DNA of 64,000 nt from Streptomyces sp. 1331.2 (lineage in GTDB: Bacteria > Actinomycetota > Actinomycetes > Streptomycetales > Streptomycetaceae). The DNA lies in NCBI RefSeq assembly GCF_900199205.1, contig NZ_OBMJ01000001.1, forward strand, positions 2,917,001 to 2,981,000, in the 5' to 3' direction. The notes under the pieces were generated by a model that saw nothing but the letters and a program-made list of their open reading frames with translations, ran no database searches and was not told the origin of the DNA. A program made the translations under genes and the position numbers. Below, in pieces: positions 16,943-26,134 of this stretch (its first letter is position 1; each line of letters starts with the position of its first letter).

Positions 16943-17662
16943 CTACCTCGCCAGCACCGCGGTGAGCGCCCCGAGCAGCAGGAACGGGCCCACCGGGACG
17001 TCGAGTCCGCGCACCGGGCGCCGGCGGAGCAGGGCGGCGGCGGCCCGCAGCACCGCCCACAGCCCGGCGAGCACCACCGCGGCGAACAGCCCGCCGAGCA
17101 CCACCGACCAGCCGTACCAGCCCAGCAGTCCGCCCAGCGCGCCCCCGAGCGGGGAGTCCCCGGGCCCCAACGCCCGGGCCCAGACGGCAAGTTCGAGCAC
17201 CGCCCCGACCGCCAGCGCGGCCAGCAGGCAGCGCAGCAGCACCCCGGGGCGCCCCTCGGCCAGCGCCGCCACCGCCAGCAGTGCGGCCACACCGGCGAGC
17301 AGCGAGAGGTTCAGCCGGTGCGGCAGCCGGCGCACCCGCCCGTCCACGAAGCCGAGCGCCACCCCGAGCGCGCCCGCCCAGCCCAGCGCCCCGGCGACCG
17401 ACCCGTCCGCCGCGTACGCCACCCCGGCCGCGACCGCCGCCGCGACCGCCTCCACCGTCCCGGCGCCCGCGCCCAGCCGCCCCCGGCAGCCCGGACAGCG
17501 CCCGCTCGGCGGCAGCAGCCGCACCGCACGCCCGCACAACGGGCAGGCCCCGCACCAGGGTTCGCCCTCGGGCACGGCGAAGTAGGCGATCAGCCCGCGC
17601 AACGGCGGAGCCGCCAGGAGACCGACCAGCACCGCCGCGGCCACGACCGGTACCACCGGCAC
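16943..17662 (-). CDS. Prepilin peptidase (A24 family)
   Basis: 239 residues from the GTG at 17662, which has GAGGAGG just upstream; an open extension to 17788 has no similarity to the family. Two CxxC pairs (CGACPLC, CPGC; about residues 37-60) form the zinc-binding loop of type IV leader peptidases. The two catalytic aspartates lie in GFVDGRVRRLPHRLN and in GPGDSPLG (the GxGD motif), and about seven hydrophobic segments are present. The enzyme removes leader peptides of type IV pilin-like or Tad proteins. No pilin genes are nearby, so its substrates are encoded elsewhere. Confidence 0.88.
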   Translation of the reverse strand: MPVVPVVAAAVLVGLLAAPPLRGLIAYFAVPEGEPWCGACPLCGRAVRLLPPSGRCPGCRGRLGAGAGTVEAVAAAVAAGVAYAADGSVAGALGWAGALGVALGFVDGRVRRLPHRLNLSLLAGVAALLAVAALAEGRPGVLLRCLLAALAVGAVLELAVWARALGPGDSPLGGALGGLLGWYGWSVVLGGLFAAVVLAGLWAVLRAAAALLRRRPVRGLDVPVGPFLLLGALTAVLAR

Positions 17663-17915
17663 ACCCCCTCCTCGATCCGACGCACCGGCCACATCCTCCC
17701 GCGCCCGGCCCGCCCGCCGGTGTGCCGTCCGTCTCGTTCCGCACACCATCGAGCCCGCATTCCTCGTGTACAGGAGCATTCCGGACATCCGGCCGCCGGT
17801 TTGAAAGGCAGCCGAATGCCCCCGCCTGCCGATCGAAGGGGGCTGCTCCGGGCGCTTTCACCCGCGCCGCAGGACACCCGACGCGGGGCCCGTCGTACCC
17901 CTAAAGTAGGCAGGC

Positions 17916-19589
17916 ATGCAGGTCATCCAGTCCAGCAAGCTCGCCAACGTCTGCTACGACATCCGCGGCCCGGTGTTGGAGGAGGCGATGCGGCTGGAGG
18001 AACAGGGCCACCGCATCCTCAAGCTCAACACCGGCAACCCGGCCACCTTCGGCTTCGACGCGCCCCCGGAGATCCTCCAGGACATCCTGCGCAACCTCGC
18101 GAGCGCGCACGGGTACGGCGACTCCAAGGGCCTGCTCTCCGCCCGCCGCGCGGTGGTCATGCACTACGAGGACCGCGGGCTGCACGGCCTCTCCGTCGAC
18201 GACGTCTTCCTCGGCAACGGCGTCTCCGAACTGATCCAGCTGGCGATGACCGCCCTGCTGGACGACGGCGACGAGGTGCTCGTCCCGGCCCCGGACTACC
18301 CGCTGTGGACCGCCTCGGTCTCGCTGGCCGGCGGCACCGCGGTGCACTACCGCTGCGACGAGCAGTCCGAGTGGTACCCGGACCTCGCCGACATCGAGGC
18401 CAAGGTCACCGACCGGACCAGGGCCATCGTGGTGATCAACCCGAACAACCCGACCGGCGCGGTCTACCCGCGCCCGGTACTGGAGGGCATCGTCGAGATC
18501 GCCCGCCGGCACAAGCTGGTGATCTACGCCGACGAGATCTACGACAAGATCCTCTACGACGACGCCGAGCACGTCCCGCTGGCCACCCTCGCCCCGGACC
18601 TCTTCTGCGTCACCTTCAACGGACTGTCCAAGGCGTACCGCGTCGCGGGCTTCCGCTCCGGCTGGATGGTGCTGTCCGGCGACCGGCAGCGGGCCCGCAG
18701 CTACATCGAGGGCCTGACCGTGCTCGCCTCGATGCGGCTGTGCGCCAACATGCCCGCCCAGCACGCGGTGGCCGCGGCGCTCGGCGGCCGGCAGTCGATC
18801 CGCGACCTGGTGCTGCCCGGCGGCCGGCTGCTCGCCTCCCGCGACGCCGCGTACGAGCTGCTGAACCAGATCCCGGGCGTCAGCTGCGTCAAGCCCAAGG
18901 GCGCGCTGTACGCGTTCCCGCGGCTGGACCCCAAGGTCCACAAGATCAAGGACGACGCGCAGATGGTCCTCGACCTGCTGCGCTCCCAGCGCATCCTGTT
19001 GGTCCAGGGCACCGGCTTCAACTGGCCCGAGCCGGACCACTTCCGGCTGGTCACCCTGCCGCGCGCCGAGGAGATCACCGACGCCGTGACCCGCATCGGC
19101 GAGTTCCTGGGGGCTACGCGCAGCCGTGACCCCTCCCCGGGGTGCAGCACGACGGCATTCCACGGGGTGAAGCACTACGGCCGGAGTCCCGGTCCGGACG
19201 ATCTCCTTGGTCGGGGAAAGATCGTCCGGCGGAACTCCGGCCGTCCTGTCGCTCGGCGGGGCGCTCGGTTCGTGCCGCGCGACCGCCTCTCGCTCGCTGA
19301 GGCTCAGGCTCAGCCGAGGCGCGCGACCAGGCTCCGGTACTCGTCCCACAGCTCCTTCGGGGTGTGGTCCCCGAAGGTCTCCAGGTGGGCCGGCACGAGG
19401 GCGGCCTCCTGGCGCCAGATGTCGGCGTCCACGGTGAAGAGCAGGTCGAGGTCCTCCTGGGACAGCTTCAGGTCGCCGAGGTCGAAGCCGTCGACGGTCG
19501 GCAGCACGCCGATCGGGGTCTCGACGCCCTCGCCGGTGCCCTCCAGGCGCTCGACGATCCACTTGAGCACGCGGCTGTTCTCGCCGTAG
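17916..19589 (+). CDS. Alanine-type aminotransferase (class I, PLP), frameshifted at its last codons
   Basis: The first 397 residues match class I aminotransferases of the AlaA type throughout: [32 protein letters not shown], and PLP lysine 239 in [16 protein letters not shown]. Homologues of about 404 residues end in GEFLGGYAQP. Here that ending is present in the next frame (stop at 19127-19129), because the run at 19109-19113 has five Gs where six are needed. As read, the frame continues to 19589, adding about 155 Arg/Ser-rich residues antisense to pckG. The intended gene is almost certainly 17916-19129. The enzyme links alanine and pyruvate to glutamate and 2-oxoglutarate. Whether the deletion is real or an assembly error cannot be decided here. 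Confidence 0.85.
   Translation: MQVIQSSKLANVCYDIRGPVLEEAMRLEEQGHRILKLNTGNPATFGFDAPPEILQDILRNLASAHGYGDSKGLLSARRAVVMHYEDRGLHGLSVDDVFLGNGVSELIQLAMTALLDDGDEVLVPAPDYPLWTASVSLAGGTAVHYRCDEQSEWYPDLADIEAKVTDRTRAIVVINPNNPTGAVYPRPVLEGIVEIARRHKLVIYADEIYDKILYDDAEHVPLATLAPDLFCVTFNGLSKAYRVAGFRSGWMVLSGDRQRARSYIEGLTVLASMRLCANMPAQHAVAAALGGRQSIRDLVLPGGRLLASRDAAYELLNQIPGVSCVKPKGALYAFPRLDPKVHKIKDDAQMVLDLLRSQRILLVQGTGFNWPEPDHFRLVTLPRAEEITDAVTRIGEFLGATRSRDPSPGCSTTAFHGVKHYGRSPGPDDLLGRGKIVRRNSGRPVARRGARFVPRDRLSLAEAQAQPRRATRLRYSSHSSFGVWSPKVSRWAGTRAASWRQMSASTVKSRSRSSWDSFRSPRSKPSTVGSTPIGVSTPSPVPSRRSTIHLSTRLFSP
19179..19242. terminator. Long stem-loop between aminotransferase and pckG
   Basis: GGCCGGAGT (19179-19187) pairs with ACTCCGGCC (19234-19242), and CCGGACGATC (19194-19203) with GATCGTCCGG (19220-19229). 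It lies between convergent genes and could end transcription from both sides. Confidence 0.7.
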
Positions 19590-21136
19590 CCGGGCCAGAC
19601 GAACTTGCCCTCGGCGTTCTTGCGGAACCAGTTGACGTAGTAGATCTTCGGCAGCTTGGCGGCGTCCGCCTGGGCGCCGACCTTCAGCCAGTGGGCGAAG
19701 TAGTCGCCCATGTTGTAGCCGCAGAACGGCAGCATCGCGAACGGGTCGCGGCGCAGCTCGCCGACGGTGCCCTCGGCGGCGGCGGTCTTCTCGGAGGCGA
19801 TGTTGGCGCCGAGGAAGACACCGTGCTGCCAGTCGAAGGACTCGGTCACCAGCGGGACGGCGGTGGCGCGGCGGCCGCCGAACAGGATCGCCGAGATCGG
19901 CACGCCCGCCGGGTCCTCCCACTCGGGGGCGATGGTCGGGCACTGCGCGGCCGGGACGGCGAAGCGGGCGTTCGGGTGGGCGGCGGGGGTGCCGGACTCG
20001 GGGGTCCAGTCGTTGCCGCGCCAGTCGGTCAGGTGCGCCGGGGGCTCCTCGGTGAGGCCCTCCCACCACACGTCGCCGTCGTCGGTGAGCGCGACGTTGG
20101 TGAAGACCGTGTTGCCCCAGAGGGTTTCGATGGCGTTGGCGTTGGTGTCCACGCCGGTGCCGGGCGCGACGCCGAAGAAGCCGGCCTCAGGGTTGATGGC
20201 GTACAGGCGGCCGTCGGCGCCGAAGCGCATCCAGGCGATGTCGTCGCCGATCGTCTCGACCTTCCAGCCCGGGACGGTCGGCTGGAGCATGGCCAGGTTG
20301 GTCTTGCCGCAGGCCGACGGGAAGGCGGCCGCGACGTACTTGGCCTCGCCGGACGGCGGGGTGAGCTTCAGGATGAGCATGTGCTCGGCCAGCCAGCCCT
20401 CGTCGCGGGCCATGGTCGAGGCGATGCGCAGCGCGTAGCACTTCTTGCCGAGCAGGGCGTTGCCGCCGTAGCCCGAGCCGAAGGACCAGATCTCCTTGGT
20501 CTCCGGGAAGTGCGAGATGTACTTGGTGCTGTTGCACGGCCACGGCACGTCCGCCTCGCCCTCGGCGAGCGGGGCGCCGACGGTGTGGACGGCCTTGACG
20601 AAGTCGCCGTCCTCGCCGAGCTGGTCGAGCACGGCCTGGCCCATGCGGGTCATCACGCGCATCGACACGGCAACGTAGGCGGAGTCGGTGATCTCGACGC
20701 CGTATGCGGCCAGCGGGGAGCCGACCGGGCCCATCGAGAAGGGCACGACGTACATCGTGCGGCCCTTCATCGCGCCGCGGAACAGGCCCTGCTCGCCCTG
20801 GAAGACCTCGCGCATCTCGGCGGGGGCCTTCCAGTTGTTGGTCGGGCCGGCGTCCTTCTCCTGCTCGGAGCAGATGTAGGTGCGGTCCTCCACGCGTGCC
20901 ACGTCCGTCGGGTCCGAGGCGGCGTAGTAGGAGTTGGGGCGCTTCTCCTCGTTGAGCTTCTTGAAGGTGCCCTGATCCACCAGCAGGTCCGCGAGGCGCT
21001 GGTACTCCTCGTCGGAACCGTCGCACCACTCGATGCGGTCCGGCTGGGTGAGCTCGGCGATCTCGCTCACCCAAGCGAGCAGCTGCTTGTGGCGGGTGGG
21101 CGCGGATGCGCTGAGAGCAGAGATCTCGTACGACAC
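19310..21136 (-). CDS. pckG: Phosphoenolpyruvate carboxykinase (GTP)
   Basis: 608 residues, the expected length for the GTP-dependent class. Diagnostic segments are present: [12 protein letters not shown] (P-loop, about 275-285, with the hyper-reactive cysteine), IGDDIAWM for metal binding, [14 protein letters not shown], and [12 protein letters not shown] near the end. The enzyme converts oxaloacetate plus GTP to PEP and CO2 and controls carbon flow between the TCA cycle and gluconeogenesis. The GTG start at 21136 has GGAG about 6 bp upstream. It is monocistronic, and inverted repeats in the upstream region could regulate it. Confidence 0.97.
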   Translation of the reverse strand: MSYEISALSASAPTRHKQLLAWVSEIAELTQPDRIEWCDGSDEEYQRLADLLVDQGTFKKLNEEKRPNSYYAASDPTDVARVEDRTYICSEQEKDAGPTNNWKAPAEMREVFQGEQGLFRGAMKGRTMYVVPFSMGPVGSPLAAYGVEITDSAYVAVSMRVMTRMGQAVLDQLGEDGDFVKAVHTVGAPLAEGEADVPWPCNSTKYISHFPETKEIWSFGSGYGGNALLGKKCYALRIASTMARDEGWLAEHMLILKLTPPSGEAKYVAAAFPSACGKTNLAMLQPTVPGWKVETIGDDIAWMRFGADGRLYAINPEAGFFGVAPGTGVDTNANAIETLWGNTVFTNVALTDDGDVWWEGLTEEPPAHLTDWRGNDWTPESGTPAAHPNARFAVPAAQCPTIAPEWEDPAGVPISAILFGGRRATAVPLVTESFDWQHGVFLGANIASEKTAAAEGTVGELRRDPFAMLPFCGYNMGDYFAHWLKVGAQADAAKLPKIYYVNWFRKNAEGKFVWPGYGENSRVLKWIVERLEGTGEGVETPIGVLPTVDGFDLGDLKLSQEDLDLLFTVDADIWRQEAALVPAHLETFGDHTPKELWDEYRSLVARLG

Positions 21137-21208
21137 GATCGCTCCGTTTCACACCATCTCGGCGAGGAGATGGCGTCGCGGGGGTCTGAGGGTGCTTGCA
21201 GCGTAGCC

Positions 21209-21289
21209 CCGGGCTCAAGCCCGGAACGCGGCGAAGCGTCGAAATTGACGCATCTTTTACGACAGTAAGTATGATTACTGGCGGGTAAT
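21209..21289. promoter_or_regulatory. Palindromes upstream of pckG
   Basis: CCGGGCT-CA-AGCCCGG (21209-21224) lies in the probable leader. Further up, CAGTAA-N6-TTACTG (21263-21280) overlaps ATTAC-N6-GTAAT (21274-21289), giving three evenly spread TTAC half-sites in an AT-rich patch. They are candidate operators; the regulator is unknown. Confidence 0.4.
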
Positions 21290-21377
21290 AGGCCGCCGAC
21301 ATCCGGGCCGGAGTGCGCGGCGCCACACTTCAAATGCTCCAAAACGTCCAAGAGTGATGAGCACCACTTCCGTACGC

Positions 21378-21409
21378 ACCGGTAACCTACGGACCCGTAG
21401 GTAGCCGGT
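21378..21409. promoter_or_regulatory. 32-bp palindrome at the HlyIII promoter
   Basis: The core ACCTACGG-AC-CCGTAGGT (21385-21402) is perfect, and extended arms match at 13 of 15 positions. A -10-like TAGCAT (21409-21414) lies 8 bp before the ATG at 21422, and there is no Shine-Dalgarno, so the gene may be leaderless and controlled by a dimeric repressor here. Confidence 0.5.
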
Positions 21410-21421
21410 AGCATGCTGCGC

Positions 21422-22132
21422 ATGACTGCTGCTGCGCTCGCCGAGAGCCTCGCGGACGGCCCCGCCGAGAACGACGGCCCTGCCGAGAACAGGGAGAGCA
21501 AGCCGAAGTGGCGCGGCTGGCTGCACGCCGCGATGTTCCCCGCCACGGTGGCCGCCGGGATCGTGCTGATCTGCCTGGCCGACTCCACGCCCGCCAAGAT
21601 CGCCTGCGCGATCTACTCGGTCAGCGCCTGGCTGCTGTTCGGGGTCAGCGCGGTGTACCACCGCTTCACCTGGGGCCCGCGCGGCGACGCCGTGCTGCGC
21701 CGGCTGGACCACGCGAACATCTTCCTGATCATCGCGGGCACCTACACGCCGTTCACGTTGCTGCTGCTCAAGGGCGCGAACCAGCAGCTGCTGCTCTGGG
21801 CGGTCTGGGGCGGCGCGCTCGCCGGGATAGCGTTCCGGGTCTTCTGGGTCGGCGCGCCGCGCTGGCTGTACACACCGGTGTACCTCGCCCTGGGCTGGGC
21901 CGCCGCGTTCTTCCTGCCGGACTTCCTGCGCACCGGCGGCGTCGCCGTCCTGGTGCTGATGATCGTCGGCGGAGTGCTCTACAGCATCGGCGGCGTGGTG
22001 TACGGGCTCAAGCGACCCAACCCCTCACCGCGCTGGTTCGGCTTCCACGAGGTATTCCACGCCTTCACCCTCGGGGCGTTCATCGTCCAGTACGTCGGCG
22101 TCTCACTGGTGGCGTACAGCACGGCCGGCTGA
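21422..22132 (+). CDS. Hemolysin III (PAQR/YqfA) family membrane protein
   Basis: 236 residues from the ATG at 21422; the ATG 9 bp earlier is also possible. There is a hydrophilic N-terminal tail of about 40 residues, then seven membrane helices. The three metal-binding motifs of the family are present: SAVYHRFTW after helix 2, HANIFLIIAGTYTPF, and EVFHAFTLGAF in the last helix pair. Despite the name, bacterial members are thought to act in membrane lipid homeostasis or as hydrolases rather than as toxins. The last 30 bp overlap the end of the converging gene. Confidence 0.92.
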   Translation: MTAAALAESLADGPAENDGPAENRESKPKWRGWLHAAMFPATVAAGIVLICLADSTPAKIACAIYSVSAWLLFGVSAVYHRFTWGPRGDAVLRRLDHANIFLIIAGTYTPFTLLLLKGANQQLLLWAVWGGALAGIAFRVFWVGAPRWLYTPVYLALGWAAAFFLPDFLRTGGVAVLVLMIVGGVLYSIGGVVYGLKRPNPSPRWFGFHEVFHAFTLGAFIVQYVGVSLVAYSTAG

Positions 22133-22588
22133 ACCCGGCGCACCACGACGGGCGGTCGAACGGTCCACGAACCGGGCGGCCGCCCGTTCGGCCGTCCAGG
22201 GACGCTCGTACGGCGCCCGGACCTGCGGGCGGCGCGGGTACGGCGAGCGGTCGCCCGCGCCGGGCTCCGGCTGCGGGGCGGAGTCGGGGCGCGCCTGCCG
22301 GGCGTCCAGCGCCTCGCGGGCCCGGCGGCAGCGCTCGCAGTGCGCGGCGTCCGGGATGCCCCGGCGCGGACGGTGCCCGGACCGGGTCGGACGGCCGTGC
22401 TGCGCACGCCAGCGGCGGCCGACGTACACCATCAGCAGCACGGTCTGGACTCCGGCGACCACCAGGACCAGCGGGGCGCCATTGATCAGATAGGCCGCGA
22501 CCACGGCCAGCGCGGAGGCCACCACCACCACCGCGCCCCACACCTGGGCCTTCGCCTTGCTGTCGTGCGTGTCGTCCGTGTCGGCCAC
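22103..22588 (-). CDS. Small two-helix membrane protein of unknown function
   Basis: 161 residues from the GTG at 22588, preceded by GGGGAG at 6 bp; the frame is open to 22690 but lacks another good start. A hydrophilic N-terminus leads to two hydrophobic segments (about 14-34 and 37-58), then a basic, Pro/Arg-rich cytoplasmic tail containing a CxxC (HCERCRRAREAL, near 90), which could bind metal. It is not recognised. The 3' end overlaps the HlyIII gene tail-to-tail by 30 bp. Confidence 0.7.
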   Translation of the reverse strand: MADTDDTHDSKAKAQVWGAVVVVASALAVVAAYLINGAPLVLVVAGVQTVLLMVYVGRRWRAQHGRPTRSGHRPRRGIPDAAHCERCRRAREALDARQARPDSAPQPEPGAGDRSPYPRRPQVRAPYERPWTAERAAARFVDRSTARRGAPGSAGRAVRHQ

Positions 22589-22824
22589 TTCGGCTCCCCT
22601 TTCCCGGTGCCGGGCTCGTGGTCGGCTCCTGCCGCCCCACCCCTTCTCCGCTCTCGGCACGCGTCGGCCAGCACTGACCGATTGCCACATGGTATCTACC
22701 GACAGTCACTCCCCGCCGCCTCCGGGCGGCGAACGACAGATCAACGTTGCGTCAATTCCTCGTGCGCAAACAGCACTTCCAGGACACATCACGGAGCGTA
22801 ACAACTCGGGAGCGGTCCAGCGTA

Positions 22825-22865
22825 TTGACGGCATCCATCTTTTGATAGTTACTCTCATTTGAGAG
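22825..22865 (+). promoter_or_regulatory. Promoter and operator of the MFS/TetR pair
   Basis: TTGACG (22825-22830) and a weak TAGTTA (22846-22851) form a possible promoter. The perfect repeat CTCTC-ATTT-GAGAG (22852-22865) lies directly after it, 34 bp before the MFS start, well placed for repression by the TetR protein encoded downstream. Confidence 0.45.
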
Positions 22866-22898
22866 AGACTTTCGCTGGAGCCCTCCTGGAGGCCAACC

Positions 22899-24452
22899 AT
22901 GCCCATCACCGGCACCGCCACCCGAGCCGCCGACCGGCGCAGCTGGCTCGCCCTGGTCGCCGTCGCGCTGAGCGTCCTGGTGATCAGCTTCGACATGACG
23001 ATCCTCAACGTCGCCCTGCCCACCCTGGCCGCGCAGTTACCGGCCGACACCGGCCAACAGCAGTGGATCGTCGACGCCTACACCGTGGTCTTCGCCGCCG
23101 CGATGCTCCCCGCCGGACTGTTCGGCGACCGTTTCGGCCGCCGCCACACCCTCACCGTCGGCCTCGCCCTGTTCGGCCTCGCGTCCGCCGTCGGCATGCT
23201 CACCGGCTCCCCCACCACCCTGATCGCCGCCCGCGCCGGAATGGGCCTGGCCGGCGCACTGGTGATGCCGATGTCCCTGGCGGTGATCCCCGGCCTCTTC
23301 CCGCCCGCCGAACAGCGCCGCGCCACCGCCGTCCTGGCCGCCGCGCTCTCCGTCGGCGCCCCACTCGGGCCACTGATCGGCGGCCTCCTGCTCCGGCACT
23401 TCTGGTGGGGTTCGATCTTCGCGATCAACATCCCGCTCACCGCGATCGGCATCGTCGCCTGCGTCCTGCTGCTGCCGGAGAGCCGCAACCCGGCCGTGCC
23501 CCGGATCGACCTGCTCGCCACCGCCCTCGCCGCCACCGGACTGAGCGCGCTCACCTACGGCATCATCGAAGGCGCCGACCGGGGCTGGACCGACCCGCTG
23601 GTGCTCGCCACCCTGGCCGGCTCGCTGCTCGCACTCACCGTCCTGGTGCTGCGCAGCCGACGAGAGCGCGATCCGATGCTCGACCTCGCCCTGCTCGCCG
23701 ACCCGACCTTCCGCTGGGCCTCCGTCGCGGCGACGCTGATCTCCTTCGTCATGTTCGGCGCCTTCTTCGTCCTGCCGCCCTACTTCCAGAGCGTGCTCGG
23801 CGCCGACGCGCTCGGCAGCGGGCTGCGGCTGATGCCGATGATGCTCGGGCTGATCGTCGCCGCCAGGCTCACCGACCCGCTGGTCGGCCGACTCGGCGCC
23901 CGTACGGTGATCGCCCTCGGCCTCGCCCTGCTCGCCGCCGCCCTGCTGGTCGGCAGCCGTACCGGCGTCGGCGACGGCTACGGGCGGGCCGCGGTCTGGC
24001 TCACCGTGCTCGGCGGCGGCATGGGGCTGGCGCTGATCACCGCCCAGGCCTGCGCGCTGGCCACCCTGCCCCAGGCCCGGGCCGGGGTCGGCTCCGGACT
24101 GCTGCAGACCTTGCGGCAGGTCGGCGGCGCGCTCGGCATCGCCGCCTTCGGCAGCCTGCTGTCCGGCGCGTACCGCGGCGCGCTGGACACCGGCGGGCTG
24201 CCGGCCGGGGCCGCGCAGCGGGCCGGGGAGTCGGTGATCGCCGCCGACGCCGTCGCCCGGGCCGGAAGCGGGGACGCGGCCGGGGGCGGAGCCGGGGACG
24301 CGACCGCCCTCAGCGCCTCCGCGCACGCCGCGTACACGCACGGCATGGGGCTGGTCCTGCTGGTCGCCGGCCTGGTCGCGGTGGTCTCGGCGGTGCTGGT
24401 CGCGGCCCGGATGCCGGGCGATCCCCAAACCGCCACCGGGGATCGCGGATAA
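22899..24452 (+). CDS. MFS transporter, DHA2 family (14 helices), with a TTA codon
   Basis: 517 residues. The start is FDMTILNVALPTLAAQL, typical of EmrB/QacA drug-proton antiporters. Motif A appears as GLFGDRFGRRHTL, motif C-like glycines as LSVGAPLGPLIGGLL, and 14 hydrophobic segments fit DHA2. It probably exports a toxic compound across the membrane. Leucine 47 is encoded by TTA (23037-23039), a codon so rare in streptomycetes that its use usually makes expression depend on bldA. The TetR gene starts 8 bp after the stop, so the exporter and its regulator form one operon. A short Gly/Ala-rich insert near residues 445-470 is unusual but lies in a loop. Confidence 0.93.
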   Translation: MPITGTATRAADRRSWLALVAVALSVLVISFDMTILNVALPTLAAQLPADTGQQQWIVDAYTVVFAAAMLPAGLFGDRFGRRHTLTVGLALFGLASAVGMLTGSPTTLIAARAGMGLAGALVMPMSLAVIPGLFPPAEQRRATAVLAAALSVGAPLGPLIGGLLLRHFWWGSIFAINIPLTAIGIVACVLLLPESRNPAVPRIDLLATALAATGLSALTYGIIEGADRGWTDPLVLATLAGSLLALTVLVLRSRRERDPMLDLALLADPTFRWASVAATLISFVMFGAFFVLPPYFQSVLGADALGSGLRLMPMMLGLIVAARLTDPLVGRLGARTVIALGLALLAAALLVGSRTGVGDGYGRAAVWLTVLGGGMGLALITAQACALATLPQARAGVGSGLLQTLRQVGGALGIAAFGSLLSGAYRGALDTGGLPAGAAQRAGESVIAADAVARAGSGDAAGGGAGDATALSASAHAAYTHGMGLVLLVAGLVAVVSAVLVAARMPGDPQTATGDRG

Positions 24453-24460
24453 TCGGACGC

Positions 24461-25117
24461 ATGACTCCCCAGCAGCCGACCGCGGCCCTCCCGGACGCCT
24501 CGACCAACCCGGTCCAGGCGAAACTGGAGGCGCCGCTGTCGCTGCGCGAGCGCAAGAAGCTGAAGACCCGCCAGAGCATCCGCCGCGAGGCGTACCGGCT
24601 GTTCTCCGAGCAGGGCTACGAGAACACCACCGTGGAGCAGATCGCCGCCGCCGCCGAGGTCTCCCCCTCCACCTTCTTCCGCTACTTCGCGACCAAGGAG
24701 GACCTGGTCCTCTCCGACGAGTACGATCCGGCGATGGTCGCCGCCCTGCTGGAGCGGCCCGCCGACGAACCCTTCCTGACCTCCTGCCGGGAGGCCATGA
24801 CCAGCCTGGTCCGCGAACTGCTCCAGCATGAGCGCGAGGAGCTGTTCACCCGGATGCGGCTGGTCACCGAGGTCCCCGCGCTGCGCGCCGGACTCCATCG
24901 CGCCGGCAACAACCCGCAGGAGCTGTTCCTCGCCGTGCTCACCCGGCGGGCCGGCGTCGAGGAGCCCACGTACGACATGCGGGTCACCTCCGCCGTCATC
25001 GCCGCGGCCACCGCCGAAGCCCTCCTGCAGTGGGCTGCCGCCGGGGGGCGGGAGTCCATCGCGGACCTGGTCGACCACACCTTCGGCCTGCTGGAGAGCG
25101 GCTTCGCCGGCGTCTGA
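24461..25117 (+). CDS. TetR family regulator of the upstream MFS transporter
   Basis: 218 residues from the ATG at 24461. The N-terminal 35 residues are a flexible tail; the helix-turn-helix follows (RREAYRLFSEQGYENTTVEQIAAAAEVSPSTFFRYFATKEDLV, about 40-85). The ligand domain resembles the MftR/AcrR-like C-terminal family with a tryptophan-containing final helix. It is co-transcribed with the exporter and probably represses the operon through the palindrome at 22852. No clear Shine-Dalgarno lies before the ATG, so translation may depend on coupling to the MFS gene. Confidence 0.9.
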   Translation: MTPQQPTAALPDASTNPVQAKLEAPLSLRERKKLKTRQSIRREAYRLFSEQGYENTTVEQIAAAAEVSPSTFFRYFATKEDLVLSDEYDPAMVAALLERPADEPFLTSCREAMTSLVRELLQHEREELFTRMRLVTEVPALRAGLHRAGNNPQELFLAVLTRRAGVEEPTYDMRVTSAVIAAATAEALLQWAAAGGRESIADLVDHTFGLLESGFAGV

Positions 25118-25164
25118 GACTTGGGTCTGAGACCGGACTCTGAGACCGGCGTCTGAGCCCCAGG
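25113..25164. repeat. Four tandem 13-bp units starting TCTGAG
   Basis: TCTGAG recurs at 25113, 25126, 25139 and 25152 with an exact 13-bp period. The TetR stop codon lies in the first unit, so the array forms the 3' untranslated region. Confidence 0.85.
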
Positions 25165-25179
25165 CCCCGACGGACAGGC

Positions 25180-25207
25180 AGCGGGGTCCGGCCGGCCGGA
25201 CCCCGCT
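25180..25207. terminator. 28-bp perfect palindrome between convergent genes
   Basis: Fully self-complementary over 28 bp, placed between the TetR stop (25117) and the stop of the converging gene (25214). It should end transcription from both sides. Confidence 0.8.
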
Positions 25208-25213
25208 CCCCCT

Positions 25214-26125
25214 TCACCCGCGGCGGACGCCCGTCCTCCGCCGCAGGACGGCGCCCGCGCCCACCAGCGCGGTGGCCCCCAGGGCCGCGGCCGCCGTCAC
25301 GGCCGGCAGCACCGATCCGCCGCCCGCCGCCGGTTCCGCTGCGGCCACCGGCTGCGCGGCGGCGTCCACCTGGGCGGCGTCCACCTGGTAGCCGCCGCCC
25401 TTGCCCGCCCGGTCGTACGCCGACCCGGGCAGCTTGTCCCCGTACCGCTGGTGCACCAACTGCTGGTACGCGGCCAGCGACACCCCGCCCGCGCCCACCG
25501 AACGCCGGGCCTCGTCGTCCAGCGGCAGCACCCGGCCGTCGCGCAGCACGTACCAGGCGTTGACCTGCGGCTCGCGGAAGGCGGTACCGCCGCCGCTGTC
25601 CGCCGCCTTCGCCGCGTAGTCGCTCTCGTCGCCGCCCGAGGCGATGTTGACCACCCGCCAGGCCTCGCCCTGCCGGACCGTCCAGACCGAGGCGGTCTGC
25701 CCGTCCGCCGCGACCACCTTGCTGGCGGTGAACTCGGCCTTCGCCACCGGAGCACCCGGCGTCCCGGCCACGAAGCCCGCGTCCAGCACGTACACCGGCA
25801 CCGTGTCACCGGCCAGCCGCGGCGCCGACGCGCTCGCCGCCCGCGCCTCCTCGGCGGCACCGATGGTCAGCTGCTGGGTCGGTGGGACGCCCTTGCGGGC
25901 GAAGAAGTGGCCGACCTTGTCGAGGACGGCCGGATCCTGGACCGCGCTGCGAGCCTGGTCCAGTTCGGCGGCGGGCAGCGGGGCCGGGGCGGCGGCCGCC
26001 GGAGCCTGCGCGTCGGGCTGCGCGGCCGGAGCGTCGGCGTGCGCGGCCGGGGCGAGCACCAGCGCGAGGCCGGCGGTGAGCAGGGCGCCGGCGGCGGCCC
26101 GACGGAGACTACTGAGCTCGGTCAT
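25214..26125 (-). CDS. Secreted or membrane-anchored protein of unknown function
   Basis: 303 residues. An N-terminal signal peptide (RRAAAGALLTAGLALVLAPAAHADA, cut near 31), an Ala/Pro-rich stretch, a compact middle domain of about 170 residues (VPVYVLDAGFV, then ASVWTVRQGEAWRVVNIASGGDE), another Ala-rich linker and a C-terminal hydrophobic helix ending RRRTGVRRG. This suggests export with a C-terminal membrane anchor. No family was recognised. It starts 9 bp after the stop of the papain-like protease gene, so the two are co-expressed and the protein may be a substrate, inhibitor or anchor for the protease; that link is inference. Confidence 0.75.
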   Translation of the reverse strand: MTELSSLRRAAAGALLTAGLALVLAPAAHADAPAAQPDAQAPAAAAPAPLPAAELDQARSAVQDPAVLDKVGHFFARKGVPPTQQLTIGAAEEARAASASAPRLAGDTVPVYVLDAGFVAGTPGAPVAKAEFTASKVVAADGQTASVWTVRQGEAWRVVNIASGGDESDYAAKAADSGGGTAFREPQVNAWYVLRDGRVLPLDDEARRSVGAGGVSLAAYQQLVHQRYGDKLPGSAYDRAGKGGGYQVDAAQVDAAAQPVAAAEPAAGGGSVLPAVTAAAALGATALVGAGAVLRRRTGVRRG

Positions 26126-26134
26126 GGTCGCCCC

